A stretch of DNA of 42,496 nt, from positions 1 to 42,496 of the forward strand of contig CANRNI010000023.1 in the NCBI GenBank assembly GCA_947631945.1, in the 5' to 3' direction. The translations under genes were made by a program, and so were the position numbers. This stretch comes from an uncultured Clostridia bacterium. GTDB taxonomy: Bacteria; Bacillota; Clostridia; Oscillospirales; Acutalibacteraceae. Positions within the stretch are counted from its first letter, which is position 1; each line of letters begins with the position of its first letter. Below are positions 7,805 through 15,485 of this stretch, one piece after another. The notes under the pieces are model-generated. The model was given only the letters and a program-made list of their open reading frames with translations. It was not told the origin of the DNA and did not search any database.

Positions 7805-10042
7805 TTATCTCCGTTCACCGCTCATTATTTTATTTCCGCTGTTTTCCGTAAGCATCGTTTTTAGCATCGAGTAACGCTTATTCTGCATATTGTTTTCCAC
7901 CATTTTATCAAGCCTCGCCCGACTGCCGACGATTATCATAAGTTTTTTCGCTCTTGTTATCGCCGTGTAAAGCAGGTTTCTGTAAAGCAGCTTCGGCGGC
8001 GCGTCGGCAATAGGCATAATAACAGCCTCATATTCGCTGCCTTGGCTTTTATGCACTGTTACCGCGTACGCAAGCTCCAATTCGGAAGACTGCGCAAGAG
8101 GATAAACAACTTCCTTTCCGTCATCAAAAACTATTTGCATATATTCATTTTTTATACTGATATCCTTAATTATTCCGATATCGCCGTTAAAAAGTCCCGA
8201 GCCCGATTCTCTGCCCTTTTTCCATGGAATATCGTAATTATTCTTAATCTGCATGACCTTATCGCCTCGGCGGAAAAGTCTGCCGGCGGTTTTGTATTCC
8301 GATTTTTTTTCATCGGGCGGATTAAGAACCGACTGCAAATGACTGTTAAGGTTTATTGTGCCGCAGTCGCCTTTTCTCGACGGACAAAGAACCTGAATAT
8401 CGGCGACAGGCGAATATCCGTAGGCTTTCGGAAGTCTCTTGCAGCAAAGCTCGGAAACGGTGTTTGAAGCGGCTGTGGGATCGTCCCTGCGCATAAAGAA
8501 AAAATCGTTGTCTTTCGCGTCAAGAACGGGTTCTCTGCCTTCGATTACGTCATGAGCGTTTGTTACAATAAGACTTTCCCTCGCCTGACGAAAAATTTCC
8601 GTCAACCTGACTACGGGAACAACACCCGACGCTATTATGTCGCCGAGGACGTTCCCCGCCCCTACTGCGGGAAGCTGGTCGGAATCGCCCACAAGTATCA
8701 CACGGCAACCGAATTTTACAGCCTCAAGGAAATGTGAAAACAGAAAAATATCTACCATGGAAACTTCATCGAGAATTATTACGTCCGCGTCAAGAGGATT
8801 CTGCATATTTCTTTTAAAATTGGGCTTATCTCCCTCGGACCATTCAACCTCAAGCAGACGGTGAATTGTTTTCGCTTCATATCCCGTAAGCTCCGACATT
8901 CGCTTTGCGGCTCTGCCGGTAGGGGCCGCAAGCAGAATTTCCATTTTTTTTCGTTCAAAAAAGCTGATGATTCCCTTTACGGCGGTCGTTTTTCCCGTTC
9001 CGGGGCCGCCCGTGAGGACAAGTATTCCACCGTGAGCGGAAAGCTTTATGGCTTCTCTCTGCTTACTTTCGTATTTAATATCATTAACGCGTTCTATTCT
9101 GTCAATTTCTTCATCTGCGGCGTTCATATCGCTTGCCGAAAATTTACAAAAAAGAGATATCTTTTCCGCGATTTTTTTCTCGGCATCATAAATGTCGGGC
9201 AGAGTTAAAAACTCTTTTTCATTTATATTAAACGGAATAAGCATTTTATTGACAATCATTTCGTCCGCCGCGTCCTCCGATTCCTGTTCGGAAACTTCGA
9301 GCAGCTCACTGCAAAGCGGGATAACCTTTTTTCTCGGCAGACAGGTATGTCCGTTAAAAAGGTTATATCTTATAATATGGCTTATTCCGGCTCTTAAACG
9401 GTGCTTGGGCATTGGCGGCGTTTCAAGCTCGGAAGCGATTTTTTCCGCGCGTTCAAACGATATGATTTCTGCTTCTCCGCAAAGAATATAAGGATTCTCC
9501 TCGATTATCTCAACCGCGTTTACACCGAGCTTTTTAAAGATTTTTATACATTCCGACGGCGTAAGGCCGTATTTTTCAAGACCTAAAATAACGGTTCTTA
9601 CTGCAAACTGCTTTTTAAATTCGGCGGAAATTTTCTCCGCTCTGTCTTTTGAAATACCCTTTATAACCGTAAGGCGTTCGGGCTCGTTTTCGATAACGTT
9701 AAACGTGTTATCTCCGAAGCGTTCAACTATATGAGAGGCTGTTTTTGGACCTATACCCTTTATCGCTCCCGACGAAAGATATTTAAGGAACTGTGCCGCC
9801 GTATCTGGCATATAGCGTTCAAAACGCTGTACACGGAACTGTCTGCCAAAGCTTTGATGCATATCCCACATACCTGTCAGCACCACCTTTTCCCCGACGG
9901 AAATTTCGGGAAGCTCACCGACAGCGGTAATAAGCTCGCCGCCGCTTGAAACGTCAAGGACAGTAAACGAATTTGCGGAATTTTGAAAGACAATCTCCTC
10001 CACAATTCCCGTTATTTGCTGATACTCGATATCACTCTGCAT
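7805..10042 (-). CDS. recD2: RecD2-type ATP-dependent DNA helicase
   Basis: This superfamily 1B 5'-3' DNA helicase belongs to the RecD2 group that acts without RecBC. From the N-terminus there is an OB-like segment, a helix-hairpin-helix region containing GIGPKTASHIVERFG (about residue 97), a Walker A GGPGTGKT (about 345-352), DEVSMVD as Walker B/motif II, GDSDQLPAVG as motif III, and the C-terminal AYAVTVHKSQGSEY motif. At 745 residues the length is typical. The ATG at 10042 (MQSDIEYQQ) follows AGAGG; an open frame upstream to 10087 only reads a CAATTG repeat. The thioesterase gene follows directly. Known members act in repair and replication-fork maintenance. Confidence 0.93.
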   Translation of the reverse strand: MQSDIEYQQITGIVEEIVFQNSANSFTVLDVSSGGELITAVGELPEISVGEKVVLTGMWDMHQSFGRQFRVQRFERYMPDTAAQFLKYLSSGAIKGIGPKTASHIVERFGDNTFNVIENEPERLTVIKGISKDRAEKISAEFKKQFAVRTVILGLEKYGLTPSECIKIFKKLGVNAVEIIEENPYILCGEAEIISFERAEKIASELETPPMPKHRLRAGISHIIRYNLFNGHTCLPRKKVIPLCSELLEVSEQESEDAADEMIVNKMLIPFNINEKEFLTLPDIYDAEKKIAEKISLFCKFSASDMNAADEEIDRIERVNDIKYESKQREAIKLSAHGGILVLTGGPGTGKTTAVKGIISFFERKKMEILLAAPTGRAAKRMSELTGYEAKTIHRLLEVEWSEGDKPNFKRNMQNPLDADVIILDEVSMVDIFLFSHFLEAVKFGCRVILVGDSDQLPAVGAGNVLGDIIASGVVPVVRLTEIFRQARESLIVTNAHDVIEGREPVLDAKDNDFFFMRRDDPTAASNTVSELCCKRLPKAYGYSPVADIQVLCPSRKGDCGTINLNSHLQSVLNPPDEKKSEYKTAGRLFRRGDKVMQIKNNYDIPWKKGRESGSGLFNGDIGIIKDISIKNEYMQIVFDDGKEVVYPLAQSSELELAYAVTVHKSQGSEYEAVIMPIADAPPKLLYRNLLYTAITRAKKLMIIVGSRARLDKMVENNMQNKRYSMLKTMLTENSGNKIMSGERR

Positions 10043-10060
10043 AAAAACCTCTGTAACGAT

Positions 10061-10097
10061 TAACAATTGACAATGTACAATTGACAATTGACAATTA
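10061..10097. repeat. Tandem/inverted CAATTG-type intergenic repeat, copy 2
   Basis: This copy carries TGACAATTGACAATT units around ATGTACAATTG. It is the same element as 4462-4497 and again directly precedes the start of a minus-strand gene (recD2). Confidence 0.65.
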
Positions 10098-10250
10098 GTA
10101 TATTTTTCTTACTCCGACAGACGAATTTTTTTATTTTCTAATGCGTAATTTGTAATTATCAAAAATCTTCGGGCATGATTAAAGAATGGTGTATTGTTAA
10201 TAATCCCATTATTTTAGGAAATACTACAAAAAACAAAAGGATTGAAATTA

Positions 10251-11177
10251 ATGGATGACAAAAAGAAAGTAGCCATAATCGGTACGGGATTCGTAGGAAT
10301 GAGCTGCGCATACGCTTTACTGAATCAAAACGCCTGCGATGAACTGGTTCTTATTGATAAAATCGAATTAAAGGCGAAGGGCGAAGCTATGGACTTAAAC
10401 CATTCGCTGGCTTTTTCTCCGGCTGAAATGCTTATTTACAACGGAGACTACAGCGACTGCGCGGACGCGGACATAATAGTACTCGCCGCGGGCGTAAACC
10501 AGAAAGACGGAGAAACAAGAATAGATTTGCTCAAACGAAACGCCGAGGTTTTTAAAACGATTATCGCGCCTGTCCTGCAATCGGGCTTTGGAGGAATATT
10601 CCTGATAGCGACAAATCCCGTAGATATAATGACTCACATAACATGGCATCTTTCGGGCTTTGAGGCAACGCGCGTTATAGGCACGGGAACCAGTCTTGAT
10701 ACTGCCCGTCTGCGTTATCTGTTAGGTCATTATTTTGAAATATCACCAAAAAACATTCACGCTTACGTAATAGGCGAACACGGGGACAGCGAAATGATAC
10801 CGTGGTCACAGGCTATGGTAGGTACAAAGCCTATACTTTCGGTCTGTAAAAATTATAAAGACCTTACGGAAATTGAAGATGAAGTAAAATTCGCCGCACA
10901 GGAAATCATAAAAGCTAAGAATGCGACTTATTACGGAATAGGAATGGCGCTTGTAAGGATAATAAAAGCAATTCTCAACAATGAAAACAGCATAATAACA
11001 GCCTCGGCGCTGTTAAACGGTCAATACGGAACGGACGGAGTTTTCGCCGGAGTACCGTCGATTATAAACAGAAACGGCATAAGAGATACTGTGGAACTCG
11101 AACTCACCGAAAACGAGCACAAGCTGTTTCTCGGCTCCTGCAACTTCCTTAAAAGCACCGTCAGAAATATAATCTGA
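10251..11177 (+). CDS. ldh: L-lactate dehydrogenase
   Basis: This enzyme reduces pyruvate to L-lactate with NADH in the cytosol and regenerates NAD+ in fermentation. The Rossmann motif GTGFVG is at residues 11-16. NQKDGETR carries Gln84, the position that selects pyruvate over oxaloacetate, and Arg90 of the mobile loop. DTAR contributes substrate-binding Arg153 and GEHGDSE the catalytic His177. Those residues favour lactate over malate dehydrogenase. The 308-residue length is normal. The ATG at 10251 lies 10 nt after AAAGG; an in-frame TTG at 10242 is too close to it. The gene is alone on its strand. A TTGTTAA motif upstream resembles a Rex half-site but lacks its partner. Confidence 0.95.
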   Translation: MDDKKKVAIIGTGFVGMSCAYALLNQNACDELVLIDKIELKAKGEAMDLNHSLAFSPAEMLIYNGDYSDCADADIIVLAAGVNQKDGETRIDLLKRNAEVFKTIIAPVLQSGFGGIFLIATNPVDIMTHITWHLSGFEATRVIGTGTSLDTARLRYLLGHYFEISPKNIHAYVIGEHGDSEMIPWSQAMVGTKPILSVCKNYKDLTEIEDEVKFAAQEIIKAKNATYYGIGMALVRIIKAILNNENSIITASALLNGQYGTDGVFAGVPSIINRNGIRDTVELELTENEHKLFLGSCNFLKSTVRNII

Positions 11178-11263
11178 AACAAACGGATTATATTTATCAG
11201 TTCATTATACATTTTATTATATTAAAGTGTCAAGACTTAAATAAAAAAATGAGCGGCTAAATG

Positions 11264-11342
11264 CGTTGTTAAAACCCAACAACGGAAAAACGTTCACAAT
11301 ATAGTCTTTTTCATCTCCTCGGCGGAAAAAACCGCCGGGGAG
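11264..11342. terminator. Two hairpins between convergent genes
   Basis: CGTTGTT/AACAACG (11264-11284, 7-bp stem) is followed by CTCCTCGGCGG/CCGCCGGGGAG (11315-11342, 11-bp stem with one non-Watson-Crick pair and an A6 loop). They lie between ldh and the convergent lipoprotein gene. Neither has a strong U-tract, so a terminator role is inferred from position. Nothing else is recognised in 11178-11463. Confidence 0.45.
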
Positions 11343-11463
11343 GTGAAATTTATTCGATAAAAACATTGGGATTTACCGTTCCGATAAATCCCGCATTTAT
11401 AAGGTATGTCTACACAAACCGATATGTGTTTTTTGAGCATACGGATTTTTTGCTTATCATCAA

Positions 11464-12138
11464 TCAATAGACGAGTACCGGCATTTCGCCTGCAAAGGGG
11501 GTATAATCTCCCGCGTACATCGCGTTTTCGGCGCCTTCGACCGCTGTAAGCGTCAAGCCTTTTTCAGTTATTTCAATCGAATACAAAAGCTTATCATTTC
11601 CGTTTACATTATGCTCCGCCCAATATAGAACGTTATCCTTTACGGCTATTTCTCCGTTTGTAACGGTTCTGTCGGTTAACTGAACAAATTCTCCGACCGC
11701 TATTTTACCGTCGGACAAATAAATATAATAATCACCGTTAAAATAAACGCCGTTGTAATCTCTTACCGCGCTCTGAAGCTCGCCCATGATTTTATCGGAC
11801 TGTTCAAAATCCATGCTTACATGGTTTTGCAGTAAATCAAGCGAATAACCTATACAGCCCTTTTTATTGTAATCGTTCACAGCCATGGAATAAAAGTACC
11901 AATCGGAAACGTCCGAATTATCGGCGTTGGCGCCTCCGCTTTTATAATATCTCAAAGCGTCGTTAAAATTCCCCTCAAGCGCGGCTCCGGTCATTGCCTC
12001 GTAAGCTTCATCATCGCTTTCAAAATGAACCGTTCCCGTTTCGTCCTCATTCGTAATTTTTCCCGAATCGCACGACGCAAAGCATACCGATAACATAATA
12101 ACCGATATCAGCGCCGTTATTATCCTGACTTTTTTCAT
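11464..12138 (-). CDS. Lipoprotein of unknown function
   Basis: The 224-residue product begins MKKVRIITAL and has a lipoprotein signal peptide ending in the lipobox CFASC, with Cys23 as the predicted lipidated residue. The mature part is acidic, starts with a Gly/Asp/Glu-rich stretch, and includes a helical segment rich in Tyr and Ala (EAYEAMTGAALEGNF) that resembles a TPR-like helix pair. A beta-rich C-terminal half follows. I recognise no enzymatic motif. The ATG at 12138 follows TGGAGG; the frame stays open upstream to 12249 only because it runs through a MITE-like element. It has its own promoter at 12170-12198 and is probably monocistronic. Confidence 0.8.
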   Translation of the reverse strand: MKKVRIITALISVIMLSVCFASCDSGKITNEDETGTVHFESDDEAYEAMTGAALEGNFNDALRYYKSGGANADNSDVSDWYFYSMAVNDYNKKGCIGYSLDLLQNHVSMDFEQSDKIMGELQSAVRDYNGVYFNGDYYIYLSDGKIAVGEFVQLTDRTVTNGEIAVKDNVLYWAEHNVNGNDKLLYSIEITEKGLTLTAVEGAENAMYAGDYTPFAGEMPVLVY

Positions 12139-12169
12139 AAAAAACCTCCATATCTGTATTTTTTTGCTT

Positions 12170-12198
12170 ATTATACCATTATATAAGAGCGAGGTCAA
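12170..12198 (-). promoter_or_regulatory. Sigma-A promoter for the lipoprotein gene
   Basis: TTGACC and TATAAT are separated by 17 bp on the minus strand, about 30 nt before the start codon. The MITE-like element begins 8 bp upstream of the -35 box. Confidence 0.75.
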
Positions 12199-12205
12199 TA
12201 CGATT

Positions 12206-12284
12206 TTTAGGCAATACCGCATAATTATTGTCGTGCAGATGCGCGACAAAGGCGTTAGCCGCTAATTGTGCGATATTGCCTTTA
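12206..12284. repeat. MITE-like element, short form (about 79 bp)
   Basis: The ends are TTAGGCAATACCGCA and TGCGATATTGCCTTTA, slightly decayed from the family ends. The copy overlaps the birA stop codon and supplies the last codons of birA. It may also serve as the 3' hairpin of the bioY-birA transcript. Confidence 0.75.
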
Positions 12285-13251
12285 CTTTTGTGCTGACCTC
12301 TCCCGACGATAAATATTCCTCGCTACCGTCGGAATATTTTACGTGCAGTCTGAAATTATCGTCGATTCCGAGAGCCTCGGCCTCCCTGTTGCCGTCAGAT
12401 TTTATAACATAAATCTTTTTGCCGTCAAGATACGAGCGTTTCCGATAATCGTCAATATAGTTTTTATCGGTAAGATTTTTATATTCGTCCATAAAGATAT
12501 TGACCGTATCGGCTATAATTTTATTAACCGTTTCACCGTCAAAGTTATCATTGTCAAAAACAGCTCCGGCTATACCGACAAGCTCCTCAGACAACGAATT
12601 TTCAGGGAAATATATGTTTATACCTATTCCGAGAACGGCGTAAGCAAGTTTTCCGCTCTCTATATCAAACGAAGCTTCCGTTAGGATACCGCATATTTTT
12701 CTGCCGTTCATATAAACATCGTTCACCCATTTGATTTGAGCGTTTTTTCCCGTATTCAGCTCGACCGCTCTCGCGACAGCGACGGCCGCGCAGGTAGTTA
12801 TAAGCAACGCGTCCGACGGGTTCATATCGGGCCTTAAAAGCAAGCTGAAATACACTCCGGTTCCTTTATTTGACGAAAAGCTTCTTCCGCGTCTGCCTTT
12901 TCCGGCGGTCTGCTCGGACGCCGCAAGCAAAAGGCCTTCTTTTTCGCCGTTTTCAGCCATTTCTTTAAGAACGGTATTCGTTGACGTGACAATATCTCGG
13001 TGCTCAACTCTTATGCCGCCGCATTTTATATGCTTCTCTATTCCCTGCGCCGAGATTATTCTGTTGCTATGCGATAAAACGTAGCCTTTATTTGTTACGG
13101 CCGATATATCATATCCCTTTTGACGCAGCGCTTTAACGGCTTTCCATACCGCGTTACGGCTCACTCCGAGATATGCCGCTGTTTCTTCACCGGAAATATA
13201 TCTGTCTCTGTTTTTTTCAAGAAAATCAAGTACGCTGTCTGCAACGGACAT
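12262..13251 (-). CDS. birA: Biotin operon repressor / biotin-[acetyl-CoA-carboxylase] ligase
   Basis: This bifunctional protein attaches biotin to carboxylase carrier domains and, as biotinyl-AMP holorepressor, represses biotin genes. Residues 1-60 form a winged helix (EETAAYLGVSRNAVWKAVKALR). The ligase domain carries GKGRRGR (117-123) for biotinyl-AMP binding, KWVNDVY, and GIGIN. A C-terminal SH3-like domain ends near SSGEVS. Length is 329 residues. The ATG at 13251 follows AGAGG. The final residues KAISHN and the stop are encoded by an inserted MITE-like element, in the same frame and orientation as in the penicillin-binding protein gene. The gene lies 28 nt after bioY and is probably autoregulated through 13878-13911. 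Confidence 0.95.
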   Translation of the reverse strand: MSVADSVLDFLEKNRDRYISGEETAAYLGVSRNAVWKAVKALRQKGYDISAVTNKGYVLSHSNRIISAQGIEKHIKCGGIRVEHRDIVTSTNTVLKEMAENGEKEGLLLAASEQTAGKGRRGRSFSSNKGTGVYFSLLLRPDMNPSDALLITTCAAVAVARAVELNTGKNAQIKWVNDVYMNGRKICGILTEASFDIESGKLAYAVLGIGINIYFPENSLSEELVGIAGAVFDNDNFDGETVNKIIADTVNIFMDEYKNLTDKNYIDDYRKRSYLDGKKIYVIKSDGNREAEALGIDDNFRLHVKYSDGSEEYLSSGEVSTKVKAISHN

Positions 13252-13279
13252 AAATTAAACACCTCTTTAAACTGACAGT

Positions 13280-13837
13280 TTATATCTTGACGGAAACTGT
13301 TTTTGAAACGGCTTCGGCAACGGTTACCGCAAGGGCAAGCTTTATTAAATCGGGGATTATATAAGGAAAAACGCACATTCCCAAAACCGACAATAATCCC
13401 ACAGTCCCCGTATTTTTCATATACACAAGCATATACCATGCCGTACCGAAAGCGTAGCACACAATAAGACCGAGAATAAGTCCCAAGCACATTACGTGTA
13501 TCTTTTTTCCGAATTTATCTATAATAAGTCCGCCTATAAGCGCGAGGAATATAAATCCGACCATATATCCGCCCGTAGCTCCGAGAATAGCTCCTATCCC
13601 GCCTCTGAACCCGGAAAAAACGGGAACTCCGACCGCTCCGAGAAATATCCATACAAGAACCGCCGCTATGCTTTTTTTTGTTCCGAGTATTCCAACAGCG
13701 GCAAAAACGGCGAACGTCTGCAAGGTGACGGGAATTTCACCTATCGGTATTGATATCCATGAGCAAATTGCAATAACAGCCGCCGCAAGAGCGATAAAAA
13801 CAATATCCGCAATATTTGATATTCTGCTTTTTTGCAT
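13280..13837 (-). CDS. bioY: Biotin transporter, ECF S component
   Basis: This integral membrane substrate-binding subunit captures biotin; in Firmicutes it usually works with the shared ECF ATPase/T module encoded elsewhere. Six hydrophobic segments fit the S-component fold. Family motifs include PVTLQTFAVFAAVGILG near residues 36-52 and the glycine-rich stretch GGIGAILGATGGYMVGF. At 185 residues it is the usual size. The start ATG follows ATGAGGTGA. It is the first gene of a bioY-birA unit with a sigma-A promoter overlapped by a BirA operator. No biotin synthesis genes are in the window, consistent with uptake, though this is only local evidence. Confidence 0.93.
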   Translation of the reverse strand: MQKSRISNIADIVFIALAAAVIAICSWISIPIGEIPVTLQTFAVFAAVGILGTKKSIAAVLVWIFLGAVGVPVFSGFRGGIGAILGATGGYMVGFIFLALIGGLIIDKFGKKIHVMCLGLILGLIVCYAFGTAWYMLVYMKNTGTVGLLSVLGMCVFPYIIPDLIKLALAVTVAEAVSKTVSVKI

Positions 13838-13856
13838 GATAAGTCACCTCATTATG

Positions 13857-13885
13857 ATTTTATCATAGATTTCGATAATTGTCAA
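13857..13885 (-). promoter_or_regulatory. Sigma-A promoter for bioY-birA
   Basis: TTGACA, 17 bp, then TAAAAT on the minus strand. The -35 box is contained in one arm of the BirA operator at 13878-13911, so repressor binding would directly block RNA polymerase. Confidence 0.85.
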
Positions 13886-13911
13886 CTTAAATTTTAAAAT
13901 AAGTTGACAAT
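13878..13911. promoter_or_regulatory. BirA operator
   Basis: A perfect inverted repeat ATTGTCAAC-N16-GTTGACAAT sits at the bioY promoter. BirA sites in Firmicutes have this architecture (TTGT-AAC arms separated by about 14-16 bp). Its place before bioY-birA makes assignment firm. Confidence 0.88.
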
Positions 13912-13918
13912 AAATTCT

Positions 13919-14037
13919 ATACAATACCGAACGACGTGCAGTTTGCGACGACGCGGACGCAGGAATACCGGCGTATTGGGGAGCTTTTGGCGAAAAATGA
14001 CGGAAAATCTCATGATGCACCTGCACGACAATAATTA
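13919..14037. repeat. Degenerate MITE-like element
   Basis: This decayed copy retains ACAATACCG at the left, the internal GACGCAGGAATACC...CGTATTGGGGAGCTTTTGGC block and AAAATGACGGAAAAT. It ends with GCACGACAATAATTAT, which is a left-end sequence in inverted orientation. It separates the bioY operator from the promoter at 14040. Confidence 0.65.
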
Positions 14038-14039
14038 TA

Positions 14040-14068
14040 TTGATTTTCCGCAAAGGCTGTGGTAAAAT
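14040..14068 (+). promoter_or_regulatory. Sigma-A promoter for the LRR/dockerin-like gene
   Basis: TTGATT, 17 bp, then TAAAAT. The -35 box abuts the decayed MITE-like copy. The implied leader is about 170 nt long and contains strong self-complementarity (see findings). Confidence 0.65.
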
Positions 14069-14243
14069 AATCCTGTAACGTAAAGTAAATAATAAATATT
14101 CTAAAAAGAATCGCTTTGGTAAAAGTGCATTCTCGGTTGATTATATTTCTTTTTAGGATATTTGCAACTTTGCGTTGCGGCAAATGAGATGCATTTTTTA
14201 TTTGCGCCGAAAAATAAAAGTTCATTAGGGAGGTAAACAGCAA

Positions 14244-15347
14244 ATGAAAAAACAGAAATTGAGAATTTTATCGGTAATTTTCGCATTAATTTTGATTATT
14301 ACGTCAATTCCGATAACGGTTATCGCCGAAACTACGGAGGACGGTTTTGAGTATTCAATCCTTGACGACGGCACAGCCGAAATAATCAAATATACGGGCG
14401 GCGCAACGGAACTTGATATTCCGTCGGAAATCGACGGTTATACCGTTACAAGTATCGGCCAGACTGCATTTCAAGACTGTACCGGACTTACAAGCATAAC
14501 AATCCCCGACAGCGTTACAATTATCGGATATGGTGCATTTACTGAATGTAACGAACTTACAAGCGTAACAATCCCCGACAGCGTTACAATTATCGGCTCT
14601 TATGCTTTCGGATATTGCTTGGATTATGACAAGTCTAATCCTCTACTGTTTCTTGGTACAATCTTTGGTGTTACAAACTACCGCCTGAAACGGATTAACG
14701 GTTTTACAATTTACGGCGTGCCGGGAACTACGGCTGAAAAATACGCAAATAATAACGGATTTGAATTTGTTGATATTAATACCGTCGTACCCGCCGAACC
14801 CACCACACATGAACCCACTACGGAAGCTCCGACCACTCAAGAACCTACGACAGCTGAACCCACTACGGAGGAACTCTCTACGGAGGAACCCGCTACGGGA
14901 ATTCCAACCGTTAACGGCGATATTGATATAAAAGACGGCGCGGATATAAAGACGGTTGATATCGTCGGAACCAAAGCCGTCGAGATTAAATCCGAGCAGA
15001 GCGTTAAGGACATTATTTCGGGACTTAAAAACGAAAACGCTAAAATCGTTGACAAGGACGGCAAGGATATAGCCGAAAGCGGATTTGTAGGCACGGGCTG
15101 TAAAGTGCAAATCCTTGACAAAGACGGAAAAGCCGTTAACGAATACACCGTACTTGTACCTATGGACGTAGACGGAGACGGTAAAATATTGGCCTCGGAC
15201 GCGAGAACCTCTTTAAGAGCCTCCGCGAAATTAGATAAGCTTGAAAACGTTTTCTTTGCGGCGGCAAACGCCGACGGCAATAATGAACTGACCGCCGCCG
15301 ACGCGAGAAAGATTCTCCGTGTTTCAGCAAAAATTGATACGGTCTAA
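14244..15347 (+). CDS. Secreted BspA-type leucine-rich-repeat protein with dockerin-like tail
   Basis: The 367-residue product has a signal peptide (1-28). A short region of BspA-type leucine-rich repeats follows (LTSITIPDSVTIIG and LTSVTIPDSVTIIG, about 85-135). Next is a Thr/Pro/Glu-rich linker of PTTE/PTT units (about 178-215), then a beta-rich domain. The C-terminal tail has two EF-hand-like loops, DVDGDGKILASDAR and NADGNNELTAADAR, each followed by a LR-SAK helix. That layout is a dockerin-like calcium-binding module, although the DAR-x-x-LR helix differs from classic cellulosomal dockerins. BspA-type repeats usually mediate surface adhesion. The start follows GGGAGG. Function as a surface or extracellular-complex component is inference. 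Confidence 0.88.
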   Translation: MKKQKLRILSVIFALILIITSIPITVIAETTEDGFEYSILDDGTAEIIKYTGGATELDIPSEIDGYTVTSIGQTAFQDCTGLTSITIPDSVTIIGYGAFTECNELTSVTIPDSVTIIGSYAFGYCLDYDKSNPLLFLGTIFGVTNYRLKRINGFTIYGVPGTTAEKYANNNGFEFVDINTVVPAEPTTHEPTTEAPTTQEPTTAEPTTEELSTEEPATGIPTVNGDIDIKDGADIKTVDIVGTKAVEIKSEQSVKDIISGLKNENAKIVDKDGKDIAESGFVGTGCKVQILDKDGKAVNEYTVLVPMDVDGDGKILASDARTSLRASAKLDKLENVFFAAANADGNNELTAADARKILRVSAKIDTV

Positions 15348-15357
15348 AGCGTATTTT

Positions 15358-15380
15358 AGCCGCCCGCTTAGCGGGCGGCT
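15358..15380. terminator. Hairpin after the LRR/dockerin-like gene
   Basis: A perfect 10-bp GC-rich stem AGCCGCCCGC/GCGGGCGGCT with a 3-nt loop lies 10 nt past the stop codon. The downstream T-tract is weak. It sits between convergent genes. Confidence 0.65.
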
Positions 15381-15385
15381 AATAA

Positions 15386-15485
15386 TTAAGGAAACACTGA
15401 TTAAATCACCTCGTTAAATTTTAGGCAATACCAAACGACGTGCAGTTTGCGACGACGCGGCCGTTCTTTGTGCGAAGTTCCTTAT
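15386..15485. repeat. MITE-like element, shortened and chimeric (about 100 bp)
   Basis: The left end TTAAGGAAACACTGATTAAATCA matches the element at 40415. It is followed by an internal TTAGGCAATACC left end of the other type and then the segment GACGTGCAGTTTGCGACGACGCGG shared with 13919-14037. The right end (GAAGTTCCTTATA) overlaps the stop codon of the ABC exporter gene. Confidence 0.65.

Noticed and set aside
10195-10215. Rex operator upstream of ldh
   Set aside because: TTGTTAA is present, but the inverted partner half-site is missing.
12139-12249. N-terminal extension of the lipoprotein gene
   Set aside because: The added residues come from a MITE-like element and the promoter at 12170-12198 lies inside the extension.
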